Under the pieces are notes generated by a model that saw nothing but the letters and a program-made list of their open reading frames with translations, searched no databases and was not told where the DNA came from. This document shows positions 1 to 11,700 of a DNA stretch of 64,000 nucleotides, in pieces. This DNA is from Siphonodentalium dalli. Its lineage: Eukaryota > Mollusca > Scaphopoda > Gadilida > Siphonodentaliidae. Position 1 is the stretch's first letter. Each line of letters starts with the position of its first letter. The position numbers were made by a program, and so were the translations under genes. The stretch lies in assembly GCA_032622095.1 (NCBI GenBank), contig CP136069.1, positions 47,406,194 to 47,470,193 on the forward strand. Direction: 5' to 3'.

Positions 1-1836
1 GTATTTCAATTGAAATTAATTGAACATCCATCTCAGCATTCAGATTTGCGATCTCAATAACGTGAATGAATGGTAACGCGATGCCTTCATCACACGCACG
101 TGAATGCTGCCGTTCGCATGCATGCAGCTAATCGGATATTCGTTTACTATTAACATGCTTGGAGTTTGTATATAGACCACACATGCCGGACGACACGCTA
201 CGGCGTATCAGCGATTTGTTATAATCATGTTTATTTTACAGACTTTATGACTCGTTTCCACTCGAGTAGACCGTTACGCGACAATGAAACCGAATCATCT
301 TATCGAATATATATATATATATCATATTGCTCCAAATTATGCAATTCTGGCTTTTTTAAGAGTCATCAGATAAAATTGAAACGATTCTATGTTAACACAC
401 TAAACATCCGAACATATATGAACAAACACACAACAAAGTTACTGCTATTTATAATAAACACTTCACTGTGGATCATGTATATACTGCCATGATTGTTATG
501 TGCACATGTAAATTACACAATGTTTATAACTTTTCTAATTTAGCCCATAGGACCACATATTTTGTGGGCATAATATTTACACAAGACTTCATTATGTTAT
601 CGTATAGGTTGCATATACTGTAATTGATATGTATTTTTAACCGAAATGAATCTTATCAGGGTCTCCGTCCTGAGTTTGGTTTATGGTTCTAACCAAAATT
701 GTTATGGATGTTCAGCGTCACGATGACTTTCAATTCGTATTGTTCGCAGATTTAGTTTTCGGCTTGTTAAGTTCTAGAATTATTCTTTTTCACTTATTTT
801 GAAAAAAAGTAATATAGCTAAGATTTGCACACAACAATCTAAATGAAATTATGCATAAATCGCCATCATCTTGGGAACTATTACATGAGGTCATCGTACG
901 GGATATACATGTGTTATTGTTTTGGTAGATTCAATATTTTAACGTTATCATTCTTAGTTTAACGAGGTCAGAAATGACTCTTATTCGATTAATGGTCTGC
1001 AGTTATAACCGAAAAGTTTGAAAACAAATTATACAACGCACAGCCGGTTATATGGCAAATTTGTCTTATAACTGCATAGGCTTAATATGAATATTTATTT
1101 CTTATAATGCCACGCGTTATTTCACAAGATAACCGCCAAAGTAGACAGTACAATTAAAACGACCGCAAAAGTTTTATATTATTTCCGACAACCAAGTCAT
1201 ATACAGCCGTTGTGACACGTTGTCACTCAAAACAATCACATTATCGTTTAATCAAATAACGTCATAAGTTCGTCGAGGTTGATTGGCCAGTGGACCTGTA
1301 TGCACGCACTGTTCAATTGATAAACATTTGCAACACGTGGTCTTGTTTGTTTCGACTGTATCACGAGTTGTTGGTTTCAATTTCAATAATATGCACGTGT
1401 TGAAATATCTTGGTACTTATTGTACTTGGTACTTGGTAGTGATGAAATATGTTCGGATGTTACAATTTTATCTAATGACTCTTAAAAAAGCCAGAATTGC
1501 ATAATTTGGAGCAATACGATATATGTATATTCGATAAGATTATTCGGTTTCATTGTCGCGTAACGGTCTACTCGAGTGGCAACGAGTCATAAAGTCTGTA
1601 AAATAAACATGATTATAACAAATCGTTGATACGCCGTAGCGTGTCGTACGGCATGTGTGGTCTATATACAAACTCCAAGCATGTTAATAGTAAACGAATA
1701 TCCGATTAGCTGCATACATGCGAACGGCAGCATTCACGTGCGTGTGATCAAGGCATCGCGTTATCATTCATTCACGTTATTGAGATCGCAAATCTGAATG
1801 CTGAGATGGATGTTCAATTAATTTCAATTGAAATAC
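1..1836. mobile_element. DNA transposon or foldback element with long inverted terminal repeats
   Basis: Positions 1 to about 405 are the reverse complement of about 1443-1836, at roughly 97% identity by eye. The outer tips read GTATTTCAATTGAAAT in both arms. The left arm has a short extra stretch near 380-405 and a longer AT run near 308-323. The ~1 kb interior is AT-rich and I find no transposase in any frame, so the copy is non-autonomous. The element begins at the first base of the window, so the left boundary and target duplication cannot be seen. The family is not assigned. The high arm identity suggests recent insertion or arm homogenisation. Confidence 0.8.
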
Positions 1837-2848
1837 ATTCATAATATAATATGCACACATTATTTCGAATATGTTATGGATTCATATTTCAGTTGACATT
1901 CGCAGTCCAATTGATCAGTCTCAGACACACATAAAAACACTCGAAAACTCATCAGAACTCCTTAAGTAATACGCATATTTACTGCACAGAAACTCGGCGT
2001 TTGGCGCATCTTCATCTGTGCCGTTCGCATCTTTCTGGACCGACAGTGGTCCCTTCATATCGCGCGGATATTGAGAACGACAAAGATTTATTAAATTCTG
2101 TCAAATCCTATGCTTCATTGACAGATTCAACTATATACCGGTATTTGTTTTGGAAGCGTGGAAGTCCAGGAACTATACTAGTGAATGGTTGTTCTCGAAA
2201 ATTTGAGTTAGCAAAAGCAAAAACACCATTGAAAAAATTCGCCAAAACAAAATTAATGGTCTGATCTGGGAAAACTGATTGACAACTGGTGGATAAATAC
2301 TCATGCTTCGTGTGGACATACACATACGATGCTCGATGTCTGTATTACGGTGAGAAACAAACATATCCCCATATCATATACGTGAAAATGACTTTCCCAT
2401 ATTCTCGGTTTTGGCGATACCCTCGGTTTTGGCGATACCACGTACACGGGGGTGATTATCTGGTATCGCGATAACCATTATTTGTTCTGTCACAACACTA
2501 TTTGTATAGTATAGAACATTACTGTATGCATACTTTTAAGCAATACTAAACCATTACCATTAGTCATGCATATGCTTTGTTACATCGATAACACACATGT
2601 TTGTGTCATATAATTGAAACCGTGCAGTGGCCGTCAGAATCCTGAAATTTTGCCCGGTTTTGATGCATCCCGGTCCTGTATTTGATGCATACCGGACCAA
2701 AATGGGTCGATAAATACTCTAAAGATTAGATATACAATTCGACACAGCAAAACCAAGATATATATACGTTGTATACATACCCGGAATTAATTAGATCGGA
2801 TCCACGGTCCCGGTAATAGGAAGATACCGACTTTTTAAAGTGGAAGTT
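1837..2848. other. unannotated AT-rich stretch with one 18-bp tandem duplication
   Basis: I see no supported gene. An 18-bp unit starting CTCGGTTTTGGCGATACC is directly duplicated at 2404-2421 and 2422-2439. A frame open on + from about 2001 to 2264 (87 codons, TTG rather than ATG start) has a lysine-rich end and matches no family I recognise. I do not annotate it as coding. Confidence 0.5.
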
Positions 2849-3403
2849 TTAACCCTTTCATGACGGGAATACCATGTGCCAATGCATTGTCTTATATATT
2901 TGAGTCGACTATAGGTCGCCTCGAAAACGTAAGAGAATGCAGTGGCCTAACAAATATTTTAATATTTTTTTATAATTGTTTAAGAATGTAACAAAAAATG
3001 AAAAAAAAGTGATAAACAATGGTTAAAGAATGTAAGAAATAATTATAAACATGATAAAAACTGAGAAAGAATGTAAGTATATGATAAAAATTTAGAAAAA
3101 TTGATTAAAAAAAAGAAAATTGTTTTAGAATATAAGACACAATCATGATAAAAACTGTTATAAAATGAAAGAACAAATTGTTCAAAACGATAACAATTGT
3201 TAAAGAATGTAAGGACCAATTATAACCAAAGATAAAAATTGTTAAAGAATGTAAGAAAAGTTGATAATTTTTTTTTTTTTAAATTGTTAGGCCAATGCAT
3301 TCTCTAATATATGCGACTATGGTCGACTCGCATATACAAGAGAATGCATTGACACGTGGTCGTTAATGTTGGGGCAGAGCAGGTTCCTTCGTGAAAGGGT
3401 TAA
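2849..3403. mobile_element. piggyBac-type MITE with TTAA target duplications
   Basis: The body runs 2853-3399. It starts CCCTTTCATGACGG and ends TCGTGAAAGGG, and is flanked by TTAA at 2849-2852 and 3400-3403. A TTAA target and CCC...GGG tips are the hallmark of the piggyBac superfamily. Inside each tip is a second inverted module around CCAATGCATTCTCT with a tatatatgcgagtcg stem. The middle (about 2960-3280) is an AT-rich array of degenerate GTTAAAGAATGTAAGA units. There is no transposase, so it must have been moved in trans. Confidence 0.8.
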
Positions 3404-5815
3404 CATGTTCCGAATTTGTGTCAGCCTACTACACAACTATCGTCTCTTACAAAGAGCGCCTATGCTTATATCGTCCAAACGCAGACGATAATACCGATCG
3501 TTATCAATTAACTCTTTAGCGACGGAAGCTGCGCTGGTGCAGCATTAAGACCCTGTGCAAGTGCGTTCTCGTATATGGGTGAATATTTGAAAAGTGTACA
3601 ATTTGATGTTACAACCATTGGTCATATAATACAGAAGTGTGTGCAACAGGAGAAAACCAGACAGTATTTTTTCTAGGTACCATGATAATTAGGATGATAT
3701 TCAGGCAAAAAAACTGAACCAATGTCTGAGCTGTTGGATTTTTGCAGAGCCAACACGAGTCCGTGTCATGAATTTCTGAATGTTCCTTTTCTACACTGAA
3801 CAGTATAGACTATATTTTTTCCCTGAAGAGATCAGATAAATCTCACATATTCAATCTAATTTGAGTCCATGAAACTTGGAACAAAACGACTATAACTGGA
3901 AGATGCACTTTCTTCATTCAAACATGAAAATATAGATATCATTGCTCCTGTTAGCAAATTATGTGTTACTCCTGTTACTTATAGTATAACAAGGAATTAT
4001 ATGAGGGTCCAAAGTAGCCTTCTAGAGAAACCTGCCACCAGAGGGAATGTCACCAAATAGGTAATCCCATCAAAAGTCGAAATAGTGGTGATTTGAAATC
4101 ATTTATGCATACCGGAGCACACGAATGAACAAATGGGGCGAGTAGGTTATTTGTAAGTCAATCCTGTTACCGCAATATCATTTCTTTCATCATTGTCCAT
4201 GTATCAGGAATACTTTTTTCATATTCTAGAATGAGTCTTGTATGCAAAACATGAGTGTTTAGTTTTCAAATCCAGATACATTTTTAGAAATTTGTCATTA
4301 ACTGCCATATATGTCACTCCTGTTACTGTCACTCCTGTTACTTTTTTGGTAACTGGAGTGACAGTAACAGCTGCAACAGATATGTGCAATGAACATTTAT
4401 TGCCAACAACCCTTTGATTGGCCAGTTTTTGTCAATGAAGATGACCACATGTCAATAGTCATCACTTTTCATCACAAGAAGGAAATTCAATATAATCCAT
4501 TTGACAAAACAATGAACTAATATATGTTTTATATTTGTTGTTTTGTATCTTGCAAGCCCCCCCCCCCACATTCAGGCCACGGTCAATTTCATTAAATTGA
4601 TAGCACAGTTCTGTTCAAAATAAAGACCCGAAGAAACGAAGTCTTTATAGAGCTTCTAGCTAAGTCTTAATGGAAAAAGTCACATGTGTCCTACTAGTAT
4701 GGAAGAGTCAAATCGATATGAATGATTTGGTATTCCGGTTTGATTCAAAATAAGATTTTATACTATATTTCACAAGAGTCACATTAGAGATGCAAGGACT
4801 AGTTTTGGTGGCTACAGCAAAATATTTTGATATTTATTCCAAGTTATACCACCAACAAGCAAAACAGTTGCACACTTTTATAAATATTCTTAACTCTCAA
4901 CATAAACTACAGACAGACTAATTTATACAGGGTGAAAACCATAACCTAATCTTTATCTGAATCAGCATATGAGTCCGGTTGTATCCATCTGTTGATGCCC
5001 ACCAGTCGAGTGCCAGCCAGAGTGTCGACCTTGCCTAACATGGTTTGAGTTTTTGCAGAAGATGATCACATAGAACAGCAAGATTCTTTAGCGACATAAC
5101 ATTATTGTGTACCAAAATTCACCGTATATGGCCACACTGTGAAAACCAGGAGGGTAGTTCCTGTTACCAAAAATGTCACTACTGTTACCGATGTCACTCC
5201 TGTTACAGTGCATATTTATATTTTGTTTAAAAAATACTCATACAAAAAACACAGGTATTATTATATTGTGTTTGGTATAAAGTGTCGATACTTATGCAAA
5301 TATGGTCAACTTGGAGCTCTTGCGTTCATGTCCTGCAGAGTATTCAGTTTTGTACTTTTATGCAATAAATGTGTGACCCATGCTTATAGAGATTTTAAAC
5401 ATATTCGCTATGATGAGCTTATTCAAGCTCAATTATTTCCAAGAAGTAACAAAAGGTAATAACAATAAATATAATTTAGTTGGATGAAATGACTGTTATT
5501 GGTGTAAGCTGATTGTTGTTTGTTGGTAACAGGAGTGCCATAGTTTACTTCTTTGCATAATTAAATCATGTTGCCGTGGCAATAGGAATAAAATTCCAGC
5601 GCTCCGAAGCAAACCCTAATTCATTGTGAGTCATCAGGTTCGACATGGAAATGTTTTTTTTTGTGAATTTGAACTTTGAATTTCACGTAATGCAATCCTC
5701 CAAATTGTACTGTTTTCAAATATTCACCCACATATACGAGTCGCCTCGCATATATGAGCATGAACTGGTTTACAATATCAAGGTAAATATTGTTAGGCCA
5801 ATGCATTGTCTTATA
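3404..5815. repeat. inverted-repeat-flanked region with recurrent GTCACTCCTGTTAC motif
   Basis: A segment at about 3562-3606 (CTCGTATATGGGTGAATATT then an AATTTG-ending part) is the reverse complement of about 5690-5731, which suggests the ends of one ~2.2-kb mobile unit. A left-edge TTAACTCTTTAGCGACGG at 3510 resembles the neighbouring piggyBac-type MITE tip. Between them the 14-mer GTCACTCCTGTTAC or a close variant recurs: near 3965, 4170, 4314, 4329, 4360 (inverted), 5155, 5170, 5190 and 5525 (inverted). I see no protein of known family. A poly-C run lies at about 4557-4567. Confidence 0.45.
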
Positions 5816-6117
5816 TATGTGAGACAGAGATTAATCTTCGCCGCACATTATGTTTACCCCACCCCACCTCGCCAAATGTTTACTTTGTTTGCAGCGGCGT
5901 TTTTCCTCGAGCTGCATATGAAACATGGGTGTATGGTTGAGGCGGCGAATTGCGTACGGCTTCGTCCATTTTCAATATTAATTGTTGTATGATTTAGTTT
6001 GGTAATCCTGCAAAATCAAATACTTAGAAAGTATAATACGTAATGCATGTAAAGCACGTTGAATTTATCATATTATTGTAACAAATAGTGTAATCGAGTA
6101 TATTATATGTAGCTATA
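5816..6117 (-). repeat. dispersed repeat, copy 1 (inverted partner at 10786-11066)
   Basis: This ~300-bp segment is the reverse complement of about 10786-11066, with scattered substitutions and indels. Both copies carry, in the same relative place, an ATG followed by a short frame beginning MDEAV.NSP. In this copy the frame is read on the - strand from about 5973, and in the other on the + strand from 10922. The frames diverge after about 15 codons. It may be a transposon family including a short exon-like piece, or chance conservation in a young repeat. Confidence 0.55.
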
Positions 6118-6330
6118 CAATGTCATGTACCTGGTGCTGCATTAAAGACCATGTGCCAGTGTATTCTCGTATATATGCGAGTCGCCCATTTGGGCCTCGC
6201 ATATATAAGGGAATGCACTGGTTTACAATATCGGGGTAAATATTGTTAGGCCAATGCAATCTCTTATATATGTGAGGCGCCCCATGGGCGACTCGCATAT
6301 AAAAGATAATGCATTGGCTTAGGGTTTTCG
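6118..6330. repeat. hairpin modules related to the 2849-3403 MITE
   Basis: Two nested inverted modules are seen. One is built on TATATATGCGAGTCGCCC with partner GGGCCTCGCATATATA. The other has CCAATGCAATCTCTTATATA and a partner ending AATGCATTGG. The same modules occur in the piggyBac-type MITE at 2849-3403 and at about 5735-5830, so this is probably another, more decayed member of that family. The tips are not clean. Confidence 0.5.
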
Positions 6331-7186
6331 CAAGCATAGAGTAAGCTCCAGTCATTGATGGGTTACGAACTATTGTGGTGATCGTTTCAATTCATTGTAT
6401 GGAATTGGCTTAGAGCATTTGGGAAACGTTAACTCTCAGCTTACTGGGCAAAGACAAAGGAAAATTGCTTGCACTTGCCATCATTCGTATGCGCGAGCAT
6501 TGCCTAAATACTAAAAATAATCCATACGTTTCCGTTGAAAACGAGTGCAAAACACCATAATTGAAAACGCTCCTCCTTTGGGCTACGGGAACATGAACAG
6601 TCGTCATAAGAGACGGATATTGAGTATTTGCATGACCGACGCAAATCAAAAGCATGCTAAACTTTCTCTTTTGGCATACATGGCTATCAAAACCTCATAT
6701 TAATCGGCTCAGGGATCCGATCTAATTACGAGCTGGTATAAAGAAGAAGTATATATGGAGGTTTTTGGTGTGTCACATCGGGCAAGGCATCTTTATATAC
6801 TAACGTGGTCTACGCAGTTGCAAGCTACAAAACATAGTTCCGTCCCCTCGCTACGCTATGTCTGAACGCTGCCGGCATGCGCATTTTCTTAATTAAATCT
6901 AACAATTTTTATTGAAGTGTTTTGTCAGTTACAATTCATCAAATTAATATGGACAGTTCAAAACAATGCAGAATGAAGTTTAACCTGCAAATGTCTCAAA
7001 TAAATAAATGTGACATTTATTCACATTACGTGTAGGTGCGGGCAGCGGTAAGTCATGCGTATGGGGGGGGGGGGCTGACATATGCACGGAGCTTGACGCT
7101 GTTGTGGTCTTACTTCGTTCGAGTTTAATGATGAACACAAATATTTAATATCAGAATGATTCTTTGGACCACGATTCTCAATAACA
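6331..7186. other. no feature recognised
   Basis: AT-rich sequence without a supported gene. A poly-G run of about 12 lies near 7062-7073. Confidence 0.5.
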
Positions 7187-7406
7187 TTATGAAGCTATGT
7201 TTTATCCAATGTTAATATATATTATAGTATTTTACAGATATAATTATGTTCACTCTAAATGTGCACATATTTAAGGCCTCCGTGTACTAAATTCCGTTAT
7301 GAAGCTATGTTTTATCCAATGTTAATATATATTATAGTATTTTACAGATATAATTATGTTCACTCTAAATGTGCACATATTTAAGGCCTCCGTGTACTAA
7401 ATTCCG
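7187..7406. repeat. perfect 110-bp tandem duplication
   Basis: Copy 1 is 7187-7296 and copy 2 is 7297-7406. Both start TTATGAAGCTATGTTTTATC and end GTACTAAATTCCG, and I see no difference between them. An exact duplication of non-coding DNA implies a recent event, or an assembly artefact. Confidence 0.9.
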
Positions 7407-9996
7407 TCCAGTTTGATAGTTTATTGATATTTGGAAGGAAATCAATTTCTCAAATGTAGCAAAATGTGGAAATTAAAGGCATATGCTCTGTGCATTTGCC
7501 ACAAATTGTGGCATGGAAAATTCTTAAAATTACACTGATTCCAAGTTTCAGAATATTCGTATGCAGAGCTTTTATACCTTTGATGTCAAATTTAAAGATC
7601 GTCAGAAGGCACGTAATAGTTATTGATTCCAGAAATCTCATTACATATTCATATGGTGAACTCACAAACAAGTTCAGCACTCTCACATATACTATAATTC
7701 ACAGCTACTAGAATCAATATATTACGAAAATGGTTGCTGATAACGTTTCCAGTACTGGAGTTGATTTGGCCAAGAAATCAGCTTTTACGTCAAAATGAAC
7801 TGTTAACACTTTCTATGATAAATGTATTATCAGACCCAGTTATAAAAGTAAATATTGTAATGGTTGATTAATCATTTTGATTGGTGTTTAAAGAAATGTA
7901 AGCATATACCAGGCAGGCGCCAGATAATAGAATTGCAGAAGGATTCATTTTCATGTGTGGGAAATGTTCATATATAGTCGTTTGTTGAACTTATTATCTG
8001 AACATTACGCAAGGGAACTACCCATCACTGGGTATTTAGCATAGAATTGGTGAAAGATAGTGAATATCTTCCTCGTAAGTTTCAGATAGATTCCTGGGTA
8101 TAAAACTTAGATATCGAGTACACCTTCGCGGTATACTTCTATCAATCAATATCAATTTTATTTTAAGAATCGCAATCTCAAAAACGTTCCGAAACCGTAC
8201 CAACGGAGACAAATCTATCATGTTGGTACACTCAGTCAAGGTAAACTTCGTTTCAGTTATGGGGTAACACTGTCAGTTACGCTTGGCCTTAACTTTAAAG
8301 ACAAATACTATACCCAATATTCAGTTTTATCTGAATATTTTATTCATAAACAGAACTAGATATTGTCTTGAAGCGGTTTTTTTGTACGAATTATATCGGT
8401 GTAAATGTGGCTCATAAGAAAGACACTATTTCTGCTATCTCGATATGGATCTGTTCATGATTTATCTGAAAGAAGAAGTTCTAAATTGGTACAATGTGAC
8501 ATAAAAAGTTCCATATGACAAGGACAATCTTTAAAATTTCACTGTTCCCAAGTATCAACAATGTCAGACCATGTACTCATATCATACCTGAAGTTCATAA
8601 CATGGAACTTAATCTCTCTTGATTCAAGCCATCTTATCATTATTGGGGAATATTCATGTCATGCTTCTTGCTCATGTGAGTTATTTGGGATGATATATGT
8701 GATAGGTCACATGTGGATGACTTACATTATCTGCCATGTTTCGTTACTATCACACATTTCTCAAAACTAAAGATGACAAATCAAGACTTTTGTATAGTAA
8801 TTATGTCCGAAACGGTAGTCAGTTCCAGTTTTGAGAAGTGTGTGAATAATGGCAGAAATCATGAACACAGTTAATCCGGAATATACTTAGGTGGACAAAG
8901 AAAATGGATTGCAACACTTAAAACTACGCTTGTTCTATTGTTTAATTATGCAAGTTCTTTATACCTGAAAACAGTAGTATTTTCAAATCCGCAATGGTAA
9001 AGAAAGTATTATTTAAATTTCGACCTGATTTCATATTCTTAAATTTTGTCTGAATTAAAATCACATTGCGACTACTGCATTCAAGAAATTAGTTTTCACC
9101 AAATCTCCAGAAACGCTCTTTCAAACTAGAAGGCATTTAGGCAAATCGTACATCGAGGCCTTAACTAATAAACACGCTTTAAGTAAACATAATCACTCAA
9201 ACTAGATAATTAAATCTTAAATATATTTTCGTCTTTGGTCGTAAAAGAGACCAGACGCCAAGGTTATGTAATACGATGTTTTCTGACGATATTAACGACC
9301 ATTTAATGTTCGAGTCAACGAATATTTTTTTATAGCGCCTTGCTGTACGGATTTAATAACAATCTATGACATACCATATGATTAAAAACTATAATTCATC
9401 ATATTTAGAACGGCTGTGTCCCAGAATGTGCCAGTAGAGTAATAGAAACAAATCACCAAAACATTTCCCCAGTTCGCTCCCAGAATGGAACATATTTCAA
9501 ACTTAGATATAGTTATTCCCCTTCCATTCCACTAATAGACTCTGCGGTACTGCCCAGATTAAACTTATGCACAGAAAACACGTCAGTACCTCAACAAAAA
9601 CATGTTCGCAGTTTATTGCATAGGATAAATTTATAATACAATGTTTTGGAGCTTCCTCTTTCAAATGGTATATCATATGGCATATATTTGATATGTGATC
9701 TGGGGGTTCGAAAATTATGCGGGCATTTAAACACATCAGTTTCACTGAGAATCGTGATTATTTTATGATAATAAGCAATGTATGTAATCAGCGAGTAAGT
9801 TCCTGCCACAATATGATGTGAGGTAATAAACAATAGGATGAGTGTAACTAATGGACTATTTCTGAATATCTCATTATTTCACGTTACTATCACGTCCACC
9901 TCGACCAGAAAGTTATGAATCACCGACCTGTACGGCGTACGGTGTGAAATGTGCATATCTATTGCTCAGAATGAAACTTTGTTGGTGCCGCGGAAG
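7407..9996. other. upstream flank of the lectin gene, no gene recognised
   Basis: AT-rich. No coding segment is supported. A short dispersed repeat (7965-8035, shared with 62715-62830) lies in it. No convincing core promoter for the gene starting near 9997 can be named. Two small upstream ATGs, near 9916 and 9971, open frames that stop before or just past the chosen start. Confidence 0.4.
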
Positions 9997-10030
9997 ATGG
10001 AAACTTTAAAGTTCTACGTTATCGTCGCTG
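9997..10030 (+). CDS. C-type-lectin-like protein, exon 1 (signal peptide start)
   Basis: The ATG at 9997 sits in a strong start context (A at -3, G at +4). The 34-nt exon encodes METLKFYVIVA plus one base of the next codon, the start of a hydrophobic secretion signal. Splicing at G|GTATCG (10031) leaves phase 1, which exon 2 requires. The joined signal would then run through TTVAS, with a plausible cleavage before NIDER. The donor is weak. Reading through instead gives a longer hydrophobic run (IVIVWANV) with an alternative donor at AAC|GTAACC, but that donor is phase 0 and does not fit exon 2. I chose this start for phase, position and hydrophobicity. It is the least certain exon of the model. 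Confidence 0.4.
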
Positions 10031-10785
10031 GTATCGTTATCGTTTGGGCTAACGTAACCATTTCACATTTGCCTTAGTTCTGCATAAAATATAGCGATTC
10101 CTGCTTTTAACGGTAGCTCAATTATGTATCGCGGTGACGATTTTACAAATAAAATGAGGTATTTCGAAAACATGTAGAAACATAATGCATATCGTATGGG
10201 CGTTTGGGAAAATAATATTGTGTACGGCTTATCGATCATGTCAAGTATATATAGTATATACAGGAATTAACCGAAATTTGACTTTTCGTTCAGTAGTATT
10301 GTCTCCAGTGTGATCAATTATAGAAGAGTGAACATTTGGGCAAATATTTTAAAAGAATACACAACTACTTGTCAATAAAGTCATATATATTGACCGGGGT
10401 ACAGATTTTTGCACATGGGGGTTGTCCCATTTGAACACAATACAAAATGTGTCAATATCCGAAAAGTAATTGTTTATAATAAACGTGTTCTTGACCCTGT
10501 TGTTTTTTCTCGAGTTCTTTGGACTTGTGGGTCCTATACCTAAATCACCATGCATCTGTATTCAGTTCCATACCATTTGGTCGCAACACAGAGCTATTGT
10601 GGGTTATCTGTGAATTACCCAAGTACATCTTTAAAAGTTTCGTAACGCTAGTCGCAGATATGACACTTGAAAATGTTCATCTTGAGTCGTCTGAAAACAG
10701 GACGATATTTGATGTACAAACCACACACAACGAGGGATGGGGCAATATCGTGTGATTATGACAAATTATTTGTAGTCAAAGGTAT
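10031..10785. other. intron 1, first part
   Basis: No gene is recognised. This is AT-rich intronic sequence upstream of the dispersed repeat at 10786. Confidence 0.4.
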
Positions 10786-11066
10786 AGCTACTTAGAATAT
10801 ACTCGATTACAGTAATTGTTACAATATGATAAATTCAAAGTAATTTACATGTAAGTATTATATTTTCTAACTATTTGATTTTGCAGGATTATCAAACTAA
10901 ATCATACAATTAATATCGAAAATGGATGAAGCCGTACAAAACTCGCCGTCTCATCCATACACCAATTTCTTATACAGCTCGGGGGAAAACGCCGCTGCAA
11001 AAAAACATTGTTGTGGGGGTGGGTAAATATATAACGTGCGGCGAAGATTGATCTCTGAAGAGAGTA
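10786..11066 (+). repeat. dispersed repeat, copy 2 (inverted partner at 5816-6117)
   Basis: Reverse-complement homologue of 5816-6117. It contains an ATG at 10922 starting a short frame MDEAVQNSPSHPYTN that ends at a TAA after about 34 codons. A TTTTGCAG stretch precedes it, which resembles a splice acceptor. I would not call it coding on this evidence. Confidence 0.55.
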
Positions 11067-11700
11067 TCCACATATAATAGTCAAAATTATTTACATGGAA
11101 CGTTTTGTCCTTGGTGGTAAAGCCGTAATTAAAAAGAGCTAAGCATAAACATAGACCAACCTTCACCATGGAAATCGAATGCCGTGTCGGCGTCTGGAAC
11201 AACCTCTGTCTGTGGTTTCCATCGCATACACCAAGGGCCACGGAATGAGTGAAATGAATGAGTTGTTGATGTGTTGTCAGTGTCTACTGTTTGTTTACAA
11301 TCGTACAATGAAACCGCCTCAACAATAACCATACTCGCCGATTAGTGTAAATAATAATTTATTCTCAATAACAAGTGTGTACATACATATACAATTTGAA
11401 TTACAACACATATATTTATCTAAAAATGTTAACACGTGTGTCCCAGCATATAAGCGATGAGAAAAGGATCTGACTGTAAGCTTTGTAATCTTATATTTGT
11501 AATTTCCCCATTGGATATTTACATGGGTGATAACTGGTTTATCATTAATATCTAATTGAGTTATGTTGACTGCCAATTATTAATTGATATGTATAGCTTC
11601 CTGCGTGCCCACTCATCAGCGCCTATAGGACCCCCATCAATCCGTTCAATAAGACAAGGGTTACCGCATTGTTGATAGCATAGTTCGTTTTCTCTCATTT
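11067..11700. other. possible 3' flank of the downstream LINE, nothing definite
   Basis: The 3' untranslated part of the minus-strand LINE at 11700-13195 probably extends into this stretch, but I can see neither a poly-A-like tail nor a target duplication that fixes the end. Confidence 0.3.

Noticed and set aside
1283-1504. Open frame inside the long-TIR element as a transposase
   Set aside because: Only 73 codons, no catalytic motif, overlaps the inverted arm, and the mirrored arm gives no matching protein.
5645-5992. 115-codon open frame on +
   Set aside because: It runs through two different repeats (a hairpin MITE module and a dispersed repeat), so it is an accident of repeat sequence. 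The second copy of the repeat does not keep the frame.
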